A stretch of DNA of 64,000 bases from Methylocella sp. (GCA_037200525.1 JBBCGG010000001.1:2584501-2648500); one strand, 5' to 3'. Shown: positions 16,136 to 25,799, counted from the stretch's first letter. Notes: generated by a model not told the origin, from the sequence alone. Translations and numbers: made by a program.

Positions 16136-16166
16136 ACCGGTGCTCTACCAATTGAGCTACACTCCT
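16091..16166 (-). tRNA. trnW: tRNA-Trp (anticodon CCA)
   Basis: On the minus strand the gene begins AGGAGTGTAGCTCAATTGG and has an anticodon loop CTCCAAA giving CCA, a TTCGAGTC T-loop, a matching acceptor stem with one T-T mismatch, and an encoded CCA end. Four arms can be drawn. It is the attachment site of the island to its left. Confidence 0.95.
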
Positions 16167-16272
16167 ACGCAGAACTCCTCTTTAGCTTGAAGCGCCGCTT
16201 GAAATCAAGCTTACCGGCGCGGAAGGTGCTGTGGCGACAAATTGAGAGTGAGAAATTGAGAGCATCTCCGAG

Positions 16273-17706
16273 ATGGACCGCCTAGACGCCCGAACGCGGG
16301 CTCGAACCGAACTAATCGCTGAGTTGAAGCCAATCGTCGGCGAAGCCCATGTCCTGACCGACCCCGCCGCGATGGCCGGCTTCCTGCGCGAGCCGCGCGA
16401 TCTTTTCAGAGGCGAGGCGATTTGCATCGTCGAGCCCGGCTCGACGCAAGAGGTCGCGATGGTTGCGGCGCTTTGCAACAAGACCTTGACGCCGATCGTG
16501 CCTCAGGGCGGCAATACGGGCCTCGTCGGCGGTCAGACCCCGGACGCCAGCGGCGGCGCGATTGTGCTCTCGCTTCGCCGGATGCAAAAACTGCGCGAAA
16601 TCGATCTTGCCTCAAATGCGATGACGGTGGAGGCCGGCATGATCTTGGCGCGGGCGCAGGACGAAGCCGAACGCGCAGGACGTCTATTCCCTCTCTCGCT
16701 CGCGGCTGAAGGCTCGTGCACCATCGGCGGCAATCTTGCGACCAATGCGGGCGGCGTCGGCGTGCTGGCCTATGGCAGCGCGCGCGATCTCGTGCTTGGC
16801 CTTGAGGTGGTGCTCGCCGATGGCCGCATTTTTTCCGATCTGTCGAAGCTCAAGAAAGACAACACCGGCTATGACCTGAAGCATTTATTCGTCGGCTCAG
16901 AGGGCACGCTCGGGATCATCAAGGCGGCGGTGCTAAGGCTCTTTCCAAAGCCCCGCGCGATCGAGACCGCCTTCATCGGCCTTGGCTCGCCGCAGGCCGC
17001 TCTCGCCATGCTCGATCTCGCCAGAGACAGAGTGGGCGGAGAAATCACGGCCTTCGAACTCATCCCGCGCATTGGACTTGATTTCGTCCTGACCCATGCT
17101 CCGCGTGCTCGCGACCCGCTGCCCAGCAAGAGCGCTTGGTATGTGCTGCTCGAACTCTGTTCGCAAAGCTCTGAGGGACTGGCGGAGCGTCTGCTCGCGC
17201 TGCTGGAGGCAGGGGCTCAAAAAAACATCATAGAAAATGCTGCGATCGCCGCCTCGCTGAACCAGCGCGCGGATTTCTGGCGGTTGGGCGAACTTCTATC
17301 CGACGTGCAGCGCCTCGAAGGCGGTTCGATCAAGCATGACGTCAGCGTTCCGATAGCTGATATCCCGGCCTTTCTCGAAGAGGTTGAACGCGCCGTAACC
17401 AAGGCAATGCCTGGGGTGCGGCTCATGCCTTTTGGCCACCTCGGCGACGGCAATATTCATTGCAATGTGTCGCAGCCCATCGGCGCCGACAAGACGGCGT
17501 TTCTCGCGCGCTGGGACGAGGTCAATGCGATTGTGCATGGCCTCGTCGCCGCGCATCGCGGCTCGATTTCCGCCGAGCATGGCATTGGACAATTAAAGCG
17601 CGATCTTCTGCCGCAAGTGAAGGATAAGGTCGCGATGGAGCTGATGCGCGCCTTGAAACAGACCCTCGATCCAAAGGGCATTCTCAACCCCGGCAAGGTG
17701 CTGTAA
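16273..17706 (+). CDS. FAD-linked oxidase, D-2-hydroxyacid dehydrogenase (GlcD/D2HGDH family)
   Basis: 477 aa. The N-terminal PCMH-type FAD domain has PQGGNTGLVGGQTPD (~residues 77-91) and GNLATNAGGVGVLAYG. The C-terminal FAD-oxidase domain has the metal/substrate residues of HLGDGNIHCNV and SAEHGIGQLKRDLLP. It is the usual length for D-2-hydroxyglutarate or D-lactate dehydrogenases, which pass electrons from a D-2-hydroxyacid to an acceptor via FAD. Which substrate is used cannot be told. It stands alone next to tRNA-Trp. Confidence 0.9.
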   Translation: MDRLDARTRARTELIAELKPIVGEAHVLTDPAAMAGFLREPRDLFRGEAICIVEPGSTQEVAMVAALCNKTLTPIVPQGGNTGLVGGQTPDASGGAIVLSLRRMQKLREIDLASNAMTVEAGMILARAQDEAERAGRLFPLSLAAEGSCTIGGNLATNAGGVGVLAYGSARDLVLGLEVVLADGRIFSDLSKLKKDNTGYDLKHLFVGSEGTLGIIKAAVLRLFPKPRAIETAFIGLGSPQAALAMLDLARDRVGGEITAFELIPRIGLDFVLTHAPRARDPLPSKSAWYVLLELCSQSSEGLAERLLALLEAGAQKNIIENAAIAASLNQRADFWRLGELLSDVQRLEGGSIKHDVSVPIADIPAFLEEVERAVTKAMPGVRLMPFGHLGDGNIHCNVSQPIGADKTAFLARWDEVNAIVHGLVAAHRGSISAEHGIGQLKRDLLPQVKDKVAMELMRALKQTLDPKGILNPGKVL

Positions 17707-17750
17707 TCATCTTAATCTATCGCGGCGGCGACGGCTCGATCGAGGGATAT

Positions 17751-18143
17751 ATGAAGCGTCATCGTTTTCTCGCAGTAATTATTCTACTTCTTCCCACAAT
17801 CGCCAACGGGGCGAGCGTCATTAAGCCGATCGTCGGGTGCAGGGCCGAGCCGGACTCCAAGAAAGTCGCGGATTTCGTCGCCAAGAACGATAATGCGGGC
17901 CTCGACAAGTTCAGCGCGCCCAAACTTGCTTCCCGCGATTGCTTCTCCCTGCTGAAAGGCATGGCCGTTGACGTCGACAAAAAAGATGGTCAGCTTCTCT
18001 GCGTCCGCCCCACCGGCGGGTTCGATTGTTATTGGACGGTCGACGCGGCGATAAATCAAAATCCCGCAAGCGACTCGGAGACGCACGGATCTTCGCCGTC
18101 CGGGAAGCGCCATAGGGGCGCCGGGAACCAGCCGCCATCTTGA
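17751..18143 (+). CDS. Small exported protein, 130 aa
   Basis: Signal peptide at residues 1-21 (RHRFLAVIILLLPTIANGAS). The mature part has four Cys (VGCRAE, RDCFSLL, LLCVRP, FDCYW), suggesting two disulfides, and a disordered tail. No family is recognised. It lies in the same direction as, and 45 nt after, the FAD oxidase. Confidence 0.6.
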   Translation: MKRHRFLAVIILLLPTIANGASVIKPIVGCRAEPDSKKVADFVAKNDNAGLDKFSAPKLASRDCFSLLKGMAVDVDKKDGQLLCVRPTGGFDCYWTVDAAINQNPASDSETHGSSPSGKRHRGAGNQPPS

Positions 18144-18214
18144 TGTCGCCAATTCATTTCATCTTCGGCTTCTGTCAGGAGCCGCTGCGCTCTGCTTCGT
18201 CGCGAGGGAGGTCA

Positions 18215-18658
18215 ATGTTGCGATTCATGCTCGTTGGATTGCCGCTGATGATTTCGAGCGCGGCTCTCGCCGAGAGGCTGCAGAAATGCCCGATCGACAG
18301 CTTGGATCAAACGGAGATCGCAACGGCGATCACTGCGGCTGCGAGCTGCGCGCAATCCTATGAAGTGATGAATGTCTGCCGCTCCAACGCGGGCGGCGAC
18401 GTAGCGTTGTCGGAGATCGTGATTCAAAAGTGCGAGCAAGTGTTTCTCGCCAATCTTCAACCGTTGCCTTTGAAAGCCTATCAGGCGGCCCGCGATAGCT
18501 GCGCGCGCCGCTTCGCGCAAAAGGAGAGCGCGGCGAATGCGTCATTTCGCGCGACTTGCGAGGCCGGCGTCGCCGTCGTCTTCGCGCATCGCGCGGACCT
18601 TGAAGCGATGCGGCCGCGCCGCCCGCCCGGCGTTCCGCTGCGGCAGCGACTGAATTGA
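18215..18658 (+). CDS. Exported Cys-containing protein, 147 aa
   Basis: ATG 18215 is chosen because GAGGGAGG precedes it and a signal peptide follows directly (LRFMLVGLPLMISSAALA). The mature part has six Cys in a helical pattern (KCPIDSL, SCAQSY, VCRSNA, KCEQVF, SCARRF, TCEAGV), a fold stabilised by disulfides. No function is recognised. Confidence 0.65.
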   Translation: MLRFMLVGLPLMISSAALAERLQKCPIDSLDQTEIATAITAAASCAQSYEVMNVCRSNAGGDVALSEIVIQKCEQVFLANLQPLPLKAYQAARDSCARRFAQKESAANASFRATCEAGVAVVFAHRADLEAMRPRRPPGVPLRQRLN

Positions 18659-18691
18659 GCCGGAAGTTCAGTAATCAGTGAGGCTCGGCCG

Positions 18692-21277
18692 CTATCGCGC
18701 CAGCTCGCGCGCCAGGTTGGCGACTCCGGGATCGTTAGGCTCCAAGGCCAGAAGCTGATCGGCGTAACGTTTCGCCTCATCGAAGACGCCCGCGTCGCGC
18801 TGCAAGGTCGCCATCGCATAGAGGCTCTCGCGGTTGTAGCGATGGCGGTCGAGAACGTCGCGCAGCACGCGGATTGCATCATCGCTCTGACCGTTGCTTG
18901 ATAGAGCGACCGCGTAGACATAGCCGTTGCGGGCGTCATTCGGATCAAGGTCGGCTGCGCGTTTCAGCTCCGCGAGAGCGTCCCCCTGGCGCCCGGCGCG
19001 CACCAACCAGAGTCCGAGCGCTTCGTGGAGGGCTGCGACGTCGGGCTGGCGCGCAAGCGCTGTTTGCAGCACAGGTCCGCCCAGGGCGTCGCGCCCGCTC
19101 CCGCGGAAGAGATCTGCGAGGTTCACCGCCGCCGGCGCAAAATTTGGATCGATCGTCAGCGCCTGTTTAAGCTCGGCTTCGGCATCCGGGACGCGACGGA
19201 GCGTCATGTAGAGAAGCCCGAGATTGTGATGAGCCTCGGGCCGGTCCGCGTTGCTCTGTTGCGACGCGACATATTCGGCGATCCCGCGTTCGCGTTTCAA
19301 CCTCGCTTGTTCGCCAAGGTTCTGGGGGTCGACTGCGGCAAGCATGCGCGCGGCCTCGAGACGGACGTCGCGCACGGAATCGTCGAGCAAGGGGAGGAGA
19401 TCAACAAGGCTCTCATGAGGCGCGTTCGCATAGGCCGCCGCCGCGCGGCGCACCAGCGGATCGGGGTCGCGCAAGGATGATCGAAGCTTGTCGAGGGAGC
19501 CTCCGCGCTGCATTCCATCGAGCCTTGCGAGCGCGCTCGCCCGCGCGATGCCGGGCTGCGTCTGATCGTTCGCCAAAGTCATCAGACGCTCCCGCGCGCC
19601 AGGTGCGCCTTCAGTCCCTGCCGCAAGAATCTCGGCGTAGCGCTGGAAGGGTTCATGCGGGACCGGAAACCAGCTCTTGATCTGGTCGGCCGCCCATTGC
19701 GCTGGTCTATCGGCGTGGCAATTCGCGCAGGCGTTGGGCGTTCCAAGCGTTGCGTTGAGATCTGGTCGCGGAATGCGCAGGCTGTGGTCGCGCCGTTGGT
19801 CGATGACCATATAGGTGCGCTCAGGCATGTGGCACGAGACGCATTCGGCTCCAGCCGATCCTGGCGCGTGGTGATGGTGGTTCGCTACGTCAAATGTCGC
19901 GGCGCCGTGGCACTGGAGGCAAACGCCGTTGCCGGCGACTCTAAGCTTCAAGCTATGCGGCTCATGGCAATCGCTGCAGGTGACGCCCGCGTGGAACATG
20001 CGGCTCTGCAGGAACGAGCCATATTCGTAGACTTCGTCATGGATCTGGCCATCGGGGAAGTAGAGCCTGTCGTCGAGCAGGGCCACGCGGTGAGAATCGC
20101 CGATCGGCGCGCCGGGCGCGGCGTCGCGCCAGATCGGCCCACGCCGCGAATGGCAGAAGGCGCAGGTCTCGATCTCGCTGGTGGTCACGCGCGGCTCGCT
20201 GCGCGCGCTGTTCCCGGTCGCAGGATCAAGCGTCCAAGTCACGTTGCGTCTTTCGCCGAGCTGGTTGGTCAACCCCTCGTTTTTGACGCTTTCCCAACCC
20301 GGCGCGCGCTTCGCCCAGACGACGTGCCGCGAGCCAGGGCCGTGACAGCTCTCGCAGGCGACGTTGATCTCGGAGAAAGTCGTGGCGTAGCTGTTCGTTT
20401 TCGGGTCGAAGTTTCGGCGCAGATTGGTCGTATGGCAATCCGCGCACATATAGTTCCAGTTCTGCTGCAGGCCGGTCCAGTGCAGCGGGTCGCCGGCATG
20501 GACGACGTCATGCGGATAGAGGTGGAACCAGCGCTGGCCGCCTTTCTCTTTCTCGCGCGCGTCCCATGCGATGGGCAGGGCCTGCAGCCGCCCGCCGCCG
20601 ATGTCGACGAGATATTGCTGCAGCGGCATGACTCCGAATGTGAATTTCACCTCATAGTCCTGCAGCGACCCATCTGCTCCGTCTGTGCGGATCATGAAGG
20701 CGTCGCCGCGACGAAAGAAGCTGCTGGCCACCCCGCCATAGGCGACATGCGCATCATGAAAATCACCTTGGACCGTGGCGTCGGTCGCATGCTGCATCGC
20801 GAGCGCGTGATGCGAACTTTTCCAAGCCGCGGCCTGCGCCTGATGGCATTCGCCGCAGGATTCAGTCCCGGCATAGACCGCCGCCGGAGCAATCGCCGCG
20901 GAGGGGCCGGTTGCCGGATTAATTTCGGGGCTCATCTTTGGCAATGGCGATGGCCGGCTTGCGAGGAGATAGCCGCCAGCCAGAACTGCGGCTGCAAAGA
21001 TTGCGAGGCCCGTGGCGAGCAGCCAGCGGATTCGAGGGGACGAAGAAGCCATCTCCTTCTTCGCTTCCAAGCCGACGCCGTTCGTCTGCGCCGGCGCGAT
21101 CTTCGGTTGATTCGCCTTGCGAGAATTGCGCCTGCCGCCGCGTCTCGTCACGCTGCCTCCATCGAGATCTTCTTTTGCGTCAGCGTCGCGGATTGCATGC
21201 GTCCCGCGCGCCGCCTTTGCGGCGCTCCAACCATAACATATTTCTCGAGGCGAGCGAGCCGTGAGGGTTTCCGTCAT
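18692..21277 (-). CDS. Octaheme c-type cytochrome with HEAT and TPR repeats
   Basis: 861 aa. The N-terminal 80 residues are basic; an uncleaved anchor follows (residues 84-106). Eight CXXCH heme sites are visible in order: CGECH, CADCH, CESCH, CAFCH, CSDCH, CLQCH, CVSCH, CANCH (residues ~141-490). Then comes a HEAT-like region (DPDPLVRRAAAAYANA, VRDVRLEAARMLA) and three or four TPR units (AHHNLGLLYMTLRRVPDAEA and following). This membrane-anchored periplasmic multiheme plus TPR architecture is known in many Proteobacteria but its substrate is usually uncharacterised. A role in periplasmic electron transfer is inferred. It is not a standard NrfA or HAO, which lack the TPR tail. Confidence 0.85.
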   Translation of the reverse strand: MTETLTARSPREICYGWSAAKAARGTHAIRDADAKEDLDGGSVTRRGGRRNSRKANQPKIAPAQTNGVGLEAKKEMASSSPRIRWLLATGLAIFAAAVLAGGYLLASRPSPLPKMSPEINPATGPSAAIAPAAVYAGTESCGECHQAQAAAWKSSHHALAMQHATDATVQGDFHDAHVAYGGVASSFFRRGDAFMIRTDGADGSLQDYEVKFTFGVMPLQQYLVDIGGGRLQALPIAWDAREKEKGGQRWFHLYPHDVVHAGDPLHWTGLQQNWNYMCADCHTTNLRRNFDPKTNSYATTFSEINVACESCHGPGSRHVVWAKRAPGWESVKNEGLTNQLGERRNVTWTLDPATGNSARSEPRVTTSEIETCAFCHSRRGPIWRDAAPGAPIGDSHRVALLDDRLYFPDGQIHDEVYEYGSFLQSRMFHAGVTCSDCHEPHSLKLRVAGNGVCLQCHGAATFDVANHHHHAPGSAGAECVSCHMPERTYMVIDQRRDHSLRIPRPDLNATLGTPNACANCHADRPAQWAADQIKSWFPVPHEPFQRYAEILAAGTEGAPGARERLMTLANDQTQPGIARASALARLDGMQRGGSLDKLRSSLRDPDPLVRRAAAAYANAPHESLVDLLPLLDDSVRDVRLEAARMLAAVDPQNLGEQARLKRERGIAEYVASQQSNADRPEAHHNLGLLYMTLRRVPDAEAELKQALTIDPNFAPAAVNLADLFRGSGRDALGGPVLQTALARQPDVAALHEALGLWLVRAGRQGDALAELKRAADLDPNDARNGYVYAVALSSNGQSDDAIRVLRDVLDRHRYNRESLYAMATLQRDAGVFDEAKRYADQLLALEPNDPGVANLARELAR

Positions 21278-21510
21278 CCTTCTGGTCGATAAGCTGACGC
21301 ACCGGATCGGCGCGTTGGCGGCCGAGCCTCAGCCTGCATGGTAGCGCGACGCCCAACCAAGGGGGAGGGGCTGACAACGAGCCGTCATCCGCGCGCGCTG
21401 ATTTTGTGCGTTGGTTGCTCCGCGCTCAGCAAGAGGTCATTATAACGGCCAACCACAGTAGCTCGATGGCCTACGCCGTGAGCCGGCGCCCCCTTCCATT
21501 CAGAGGCCTC

Positions 21511-22152
21511 ATGAAGCTCTATTCCGAAGACAGTTCGCCATTCTCCGCCCCGGTGCGGGTTGCGATATATGCGAAAGGGTTGGCCATCGAGATCGAACCG
21601 CCGCCCGGTGGTTTGCTGTCGGCTAAGTTTCACGCGATCAATTCGGTCGGCACAATTCCTTGCCTTATTCTCGAAGATGGGACGCCGTTGCCGGAATCGG
21701 CTGCGATCATGGAATATCTCGAGGATAAGTTTCCCGCGCGCCCACTACGGCCGCCGACGCCGGAAGCCAAGGCCCGAGTGCGCCTGCTGCAACGCATCGG
21801 CGAGCTCCATATCACGACGCCGCTGGTCGAACTTTTCCGGCAGGGGGATCCGGCAAGCCGCGATCCGAGCGCGGCCGTGTGGCTGACGCGCCTCGTACGA
21901 GGATTATCATCGCTGCAAACCTACGTCGGCGACGAGCCCTTTGCGACAGGTTCGGAGCTGACATTGGCGGACTGCGCGCTGGCGCCGGCCCTATTCATGC
22001 TCCCGAAAGTCGCCGCCGCCTATGGTAAACCGGCGCTGCTCGAGGCATATCCGCCGATCGGCCGCTATGTCGCCAGCAGCGGCCGGCACCCGGCGATCCA
22101 CCGAGTCATAAGCGAAATGGCGCCGACCTGGAAGCTCCAGGACTTGCCGTGA
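21511..22152 (+). CDS. Glutathione S-transferase family protein
   Basis: 213 aa from ATG 21511; upstream in-frame codons lack GST homology. The thioredoxin-like N-domain (residues 1-75) has MKLYSEDSSPFSAPVRVAI, the cis-Pro in GTIPCLIL and the ESAAIMEYLEDKFP glutathione-binding loop. The helical C-domain has ELTLADCALAPALFML. A cytosolic enzyme conjugating glutathione to electrophiles is expected, with unknown substrate. The Ser in SPFSAP is the likely catalytic residue. Confidence 0.88.
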   Translation: MKLYSEDSSPFSAPVRVAIYAKGLAIEIEPPPGGLLSAKFHAINSVGTIPCLILEDGTPLPESAAIMEYLEDKFPARPLRPPTPEAKARVRLLQRIGELHITTPLVELFRQGDPASRDPSAAVWLTRLVRGLSSLQTYVGDEPFATGSELTLADCALAPALFMLPKVAAAYGKPALLEAYPPIGRYVASSGRHPAIHRVISEMAPTWKLQDLP

Positions 22153-22346
22153 CGGATTTTCTTGGCGTCAGGCGGCTTTGTCCGGACGTCGCCGCGTTCG
22201 CTCTGCCGCGGATCTGTTCGCGTTTATAGCCTGATCTGGAGAGGCTCGAAGCGAACAGAAAATGGCGACATCTCAGCATGTCCACTGACTTTGAGGCTAG
22301 GGGCGACCGAGAAAAGTCCTGACGTCGCGCTCCGCTATCACCTGCG

Positions 22347-22901
22347 TCAATTTGGATGCTGTTCGCGCCAATGCCGAACCACGGCCAGCGTGTTCTCGAT
22401 ATGCTTGTCCGGCGAGGGATCGGAATAAACGTAGATGACCTTGCCCTCGGGCGCGATGACATAAGATATCCGATTGGCGAGAGCGTCCGCTGCGGCGGTC
22501 GCGCCGTTCATCTGGGCGTCATAGGAGCGAATGACTGACGAGGTCGGATCGGCGGCCACCGGAAACTTGTCTCTGCACCCCTCGGTCGAGAATTTGCGCT
22601 GCGTCTCGATTGTATCTTTTGACATGCCGATCAAAGTCGCTCCCGCTTGCGCGAAGCTGTCGGCCGCTTCAGCGAATTCATGCGCCTCGATCGTGCAGCC
22701 CTGCGTGAACGACTTTGGATAGAAGTAAAGCACCACGGGGCCGTGCTTCAGAGCGTTGGACAGGCTAAAGGTGAAGTCCTTGCCGCCAACTGCCGCCTCG
22801 GTGGTGAAGTCGGGAGCGGCGTCGCCCGGTTTCAGCGCCGCTGAGGCGGATGTCGCAAAAAGGCTTCCCAGAATGACCGCTGACGCCGCAATGCGCTTCA
22901 T
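22347..22901 (-). CDS. Exported peroxiredoxin (Bcp/PrxQ-like)
   Basis: 184 aa. A signal peptide (residues 1-21, ending ASAA) precedes an AhpC/TSA thioredoxin fold. The peroxidatic site YPKSFTQGCTIEAHEF matches PxxxTxxC. A second Cys in STEGCRDKFP (~residue 109) may resolve it. It reduces peroxides in the periplasm. A single transcription unit with an ATG start and no neighbours on that strand. Confidence 0.9.
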   Translation of the reverse strand: MKRIAASAVILGSLFATSASAALKPGDAAPDFTTEAAVGGKDFTFSLSNALKHGPVVLYFYPKSFTQGCTIEAHEFAEAADSFAQAGATLIGMSKDTIETQRKFSTEGCRDKFPVAADPTSSVIRSYDAQMNGATAAADALANRISYVIAPEGKVIYVYSDPSPDKHIENTLAVVRHWREQHPN

Positions 22902-22991
22902 ATGCCTTCCCCTTTAGATCTCGCGCCCTTTAGATCCCGCGCGCGCAATATGGCCAGCCTCTTTGCGCTGACTCGCGGATGAGCCATACTA

Positions 22992-23857
22992 GGCAGTAGT
23001 GACGAATTACCTGAGCATGATAGCAATAGCGGCGAGCAATACGAAGCCTCGGTAGTTTGCGAGGAGCTTGTCGTATCGGGTTGCGACGCGCCGGAACTGC
23101 TTCAGTTTATTGAAGAAACGCTCGACGAGATTGCGCTCCTTGTAGAGCGCCTTGTCGTAGGGGAGCGGCGCGCGGCGATTGGATTTTGATGGGATCACCG
23201 GCTCAGCCTCACGCATAAGAACAGCCTTGCGCAAGTGATTGGCGTCATAACCTTTATCGGCGATGATCGCATCGGCCGCAAAGCCTTCGATCAGGGCGTG
23301 CGCTTTTGTGATGTCGTTGCGCTGCCCAGGTCCGAGAAGGAGCCGAACGGGGTTGCCGAGTGCGTCTGTCGCGGCGTGGATTTTGGTGCTCAAACCACCG
23401 CGAGAGCGGCCCAGGCCTTGGGCATCCGCCCCCCTTTGGCGATCCTTGCGCCGGCCGCGTGCTGATGGGCGCGCACGATTGTTGAGTCGATCATCAGCCA
23501 TTCGAGATCGGCCTCGGCGGTGAATGCCTCAAGAAATCCGTCCAAGGCGCCGCGCTCGATCCAGCGATAGTAGCGGCGTTTCACCGCCTGATGGTCGCCG
23601 AAGCGTTCGGGCAGATCGCGCCAGCGGCCGCCCGAGCGGGCCATCCATAACAGCGCGTCGACGAAGCGTCGATTGTCGCAGCGCGGCCCGCGCTGGCCGG
23701 CTCTTCCGCCTGGCACAAGATCACAAAGCCGCTCCCATTGATCGTCTCGCAGCGCATCGACATCCCGAATCATCAAGGCTGATCTCCAAAAATCAGCCTT
23801 GAATCATGGAAAGATCCTCGCGAGAATCCCCCAAACGCCGAATTCGTCACCACGGCC
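22992..23857. mobile_element. IS5-family insertion sequence (IS427-like group)
   Basis: Inverted ends: CTAGGCAGTAGTGACGAATT at 22989-23008, and its partner CTAGGCCGTGGTGACGAATT read inward from 23860, differ at two positions. The flanks fit insertion at a CTAG site with a 2-bp TA duplication. It encodes a two-frame transposase. It lies just beyond the stop of the AsmA-like gene and does not break it. Confidence 0.85.
23007..23776 (-). CDS. IS5-family transposase, two frames joined by -1 frameshift
   Basis: Frame A (23776-23390) carries the N-terminal DUF4096-like domain (DDQWERLCDLVPGG, RRFVDALLWMARSGGRWRDL) and the first catalytic Asp (EWLMIDSTIVRAHQHA). Frame B (23501-23007) carries DAIIADKGYDANHLR (second Asp) and ERNLVERFFNKLKQFRRVAT (Glu). 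A slippery AAAGGGGGG lies at 23437-23429 in the overlap, and joining there gives a full DDE transposase. Programmed shifting is normal in this IS group, so the element may be active. Confidence 0.88.
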
Positions 23858-23864
23858 TAGCGCT

Positions 23865-25799
23865 TTATTGATTTGCCGAGGCTTCAATTTCGACGTGATC
23901 GAAAAGCGCTCCGGGCGTTTTGATCAGGTCTATGTCGGCGAGGCCAAAACCTTGCGGAGATACCGCAACAAGATGGAAGGTTTTAGGGTCGCCGATAAAT
24001 TTCGCAAGAGCCGCCCCGAGCGCGCGCGCCGAGGGACTGTCGCCCAGCAAGGCCGGCAAGACGAGGGTAGCGCCCGCCACATCGGCTTGACGCGTTTCAT
24101 CAACGGATTTTTTCCGAGTCTTCGCTTGAGCGGCCAGCGCTTTGTCGACGATCCCCGCATTAATGATTTGCAGATCCAGTTTTTTAACAAGCAGCTTGCG
24201 AGCCGCCTCAAGCGCCGCTTCCTCATCGCTCGATCCAAGATCGCGTGTGACATTAGCGATCAGCCCGGCGAGTTTAAGCGTCCCCATATCGGCGCCTTCG
24301 AGCGAGAAAGTCTTGATTTCGAGTTCCCCGGAAGCCGCGGTCCAGGCCAGTTGAAGCCGGCTCGACAAATCAAGCTGTTTATAGCCCATGTCAGCCAGGG
24401 TCGTGAACGGTCCGGCCTCGTCGATGGGAGCAGCGAAATGATCAAGCGTCAGATCGACGCCGACCAGCGCGCCGTCATTCTCCTTTTTCCCTTTCGCCTC
24501 CAAACGATCGATCTTGAAGGCGGCCGCGGGGGTGATGAGGCTAGATTCCGTCCCATCCGTTTGGGCATCGGTTAAATTGACGTCCAGCTTGGTCAACAGG
24601 ATTTGCTCGAAGTCGGGCAGAAGATCCTTGTCAATCAGGCTCGGCATAGGAGTGGCGCTGTTCGACGAGTTTTCAGAGCCGGTCAAATTTTTCAAATCGA
24701 CGCCGCGAAGCGTCAAGCCTTCCAGATTGAATTTTCCCGCGGCGCCAACGAAACCGAGGTTTTGCAATTCCATCGAATTGATCCCGGCGCCGTCGAGCTG
24801 CGATATTAAGATGCGCGCCAATGTAAAGCTGGCGCGATCCCCATTGGCGACAAGGGCGAGCCTTATGTCGTTTGCCGCCACGTCGTCGATCTCGAATGCA
24901 TCCAGAACTTCGCCCAAAAAGGCATTCGGCTTCTCGGCTTCGGAAGAGTTTGGATCGACCTCCGCCCACCGCTTGCGCGGAGGACGGCCCTTGACGCCGG
25001 CGGCCGTCATGGATTTGACGTCGAGTTCGAACTGCGCTTTTGCGTTCGCCAAATGAAAGCCATCGATGCTCACCGCAGCATACAGCGGCAGCTTCGGAGC
25101 CTCGGCTTGATCCCGCGTTTCCGTTAGAATCCTCGCGGCGAGGACAAGATCGACCGCCTTCGCATGGATCTCGCCATAGGCTCCTTCGGCTTCGCCCCGT
25201 TGCGGATCGGAGATCGAAAAGCTCGCGCCAGACGCGCTCGCCGCAGCCGCCTTGCCTTGCGCAAGTCCATTGAGCGCAATGTCTCGATAGACGATCCTCT
25301 GCGTCGTCGCGCCGAATTTCGTTTCGGCGATCATTTCCGGAATGATGACCGACGCTGCGGATATTTTGACCAGCCTCTCGGCGATCGGCAGCGGATTGTT
25401 TGGATCGAGAATTTGCGCCAAATCGGAGGAGGACAAAGACGAGCCCGAAACGTCGATCCGCTTGATCTTGTAGGTAGAGGCGCCGCTTGTGATCATAACG
25501 TCCTCGGCGCTCGCCGAATCGGTCTTAGCCGACGCCGCCGCGATGGGCGAAAGAAGGGGCTCCGCCGCGGCCAGGTTGAGGGCGCCGATGCGAATGAACA
25601 GATCCGAAGTTTGCAAGCTGAGGCCGATGATGTGCGCCTCGCGCCGCCAGGGATCGGCGATCACGCGCTCGAATTTCAATCCCGCCTCGCTCGCGACCGA
25701 TTCAACCGCCCGCTGCGCGACATATCGGTTTACGGCTTCGAGCGATAACGCAGCGAGAGCGAGGACAGCAGCGCCAGCGACCAAAACCCTGAACTTCAT
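23865..25799 (-). CDS. AsmA-like envelope protein
   Basis: 644 aa from ATG 25799, where a membrane anchor follows directly (FRVLVAGAAVLALAALSLEA, residues 2-22). The rest is long, beta-rich and repetitive, with many short alternating hydrophobic strands (LEGLTLRGVDLKNLTG, LKLAGLIANVTRDLG), as in the AsmA/translocation-type periplasmic proteins that act in outer-membrane lipid transport. Exact family membership is tentative. The IS5 copy begins a few bases beyond its stop. Confidence 0.6.
   Translation of the reverse strand: MKFRVLVAGAAVLALAALSLEAVNRYVAQRAVESVASEAGLKFERVIADPWRREAHIIGLSLQTSDLFIRIGALNLAAAEPLLSPIAAASAKTDSASAEDVMITSGASTYKIKRIDVSGSSLSSSDLAQILDPNNPLPIAERLVKISAASVIIPEMIAETKFGATTQRIVYRDIALNGLAQGKAAAASASGASFSISDPQRGEAEGAYGEIHAKAVDLVLAARILTETRDQAEAPKLPLYAAVSIDGFHLANAKAQFELDVKSMTAAGVKGRPPRKRWAEVDPNSSEAEKPNAFLGEVLDAFEIDDVAANDIRLALVANGDRASFTLARILISQLDGAGINSMELQNLGFVGAAGKFNLEGLTLRGVDLKNLTGSENSSNSATPMPSLIDKDLLPDFEQILLTKLDVNLTDAQTDGTESSLITPAAAFKIDRLEAKGKKENDGALVGVDLTLDHFAAPIDEAGPFTTLADMGYKQLDLSSRLQLAWTAASGELEIKTFSLEGADMGTLKLAGLIANVTRDLGSSDEEAALEAARKLLVKKLDLQIINAGIVDKALAAQAKTRKKSVDETRQADVAGATLVLPALLGDSPSARALGAALAKFIGDPKTFHLVAVSPQGFGLADIDLIKTPGALFDHVEIEASANQ

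Noticed and set aside
19655-21292. Long 545-codon plus-strand frame
   Set aside because: It is the antisense shadow of the octaheme cytochrome gene, whose CXXCH motifs and domains are unambiguous.
23799-24575. 258-codon plus-strand frame beside the IS element
   Set aside because: Antisense to the AsmA-like gene. It has no coding character of its own and crosses the IS boundary.
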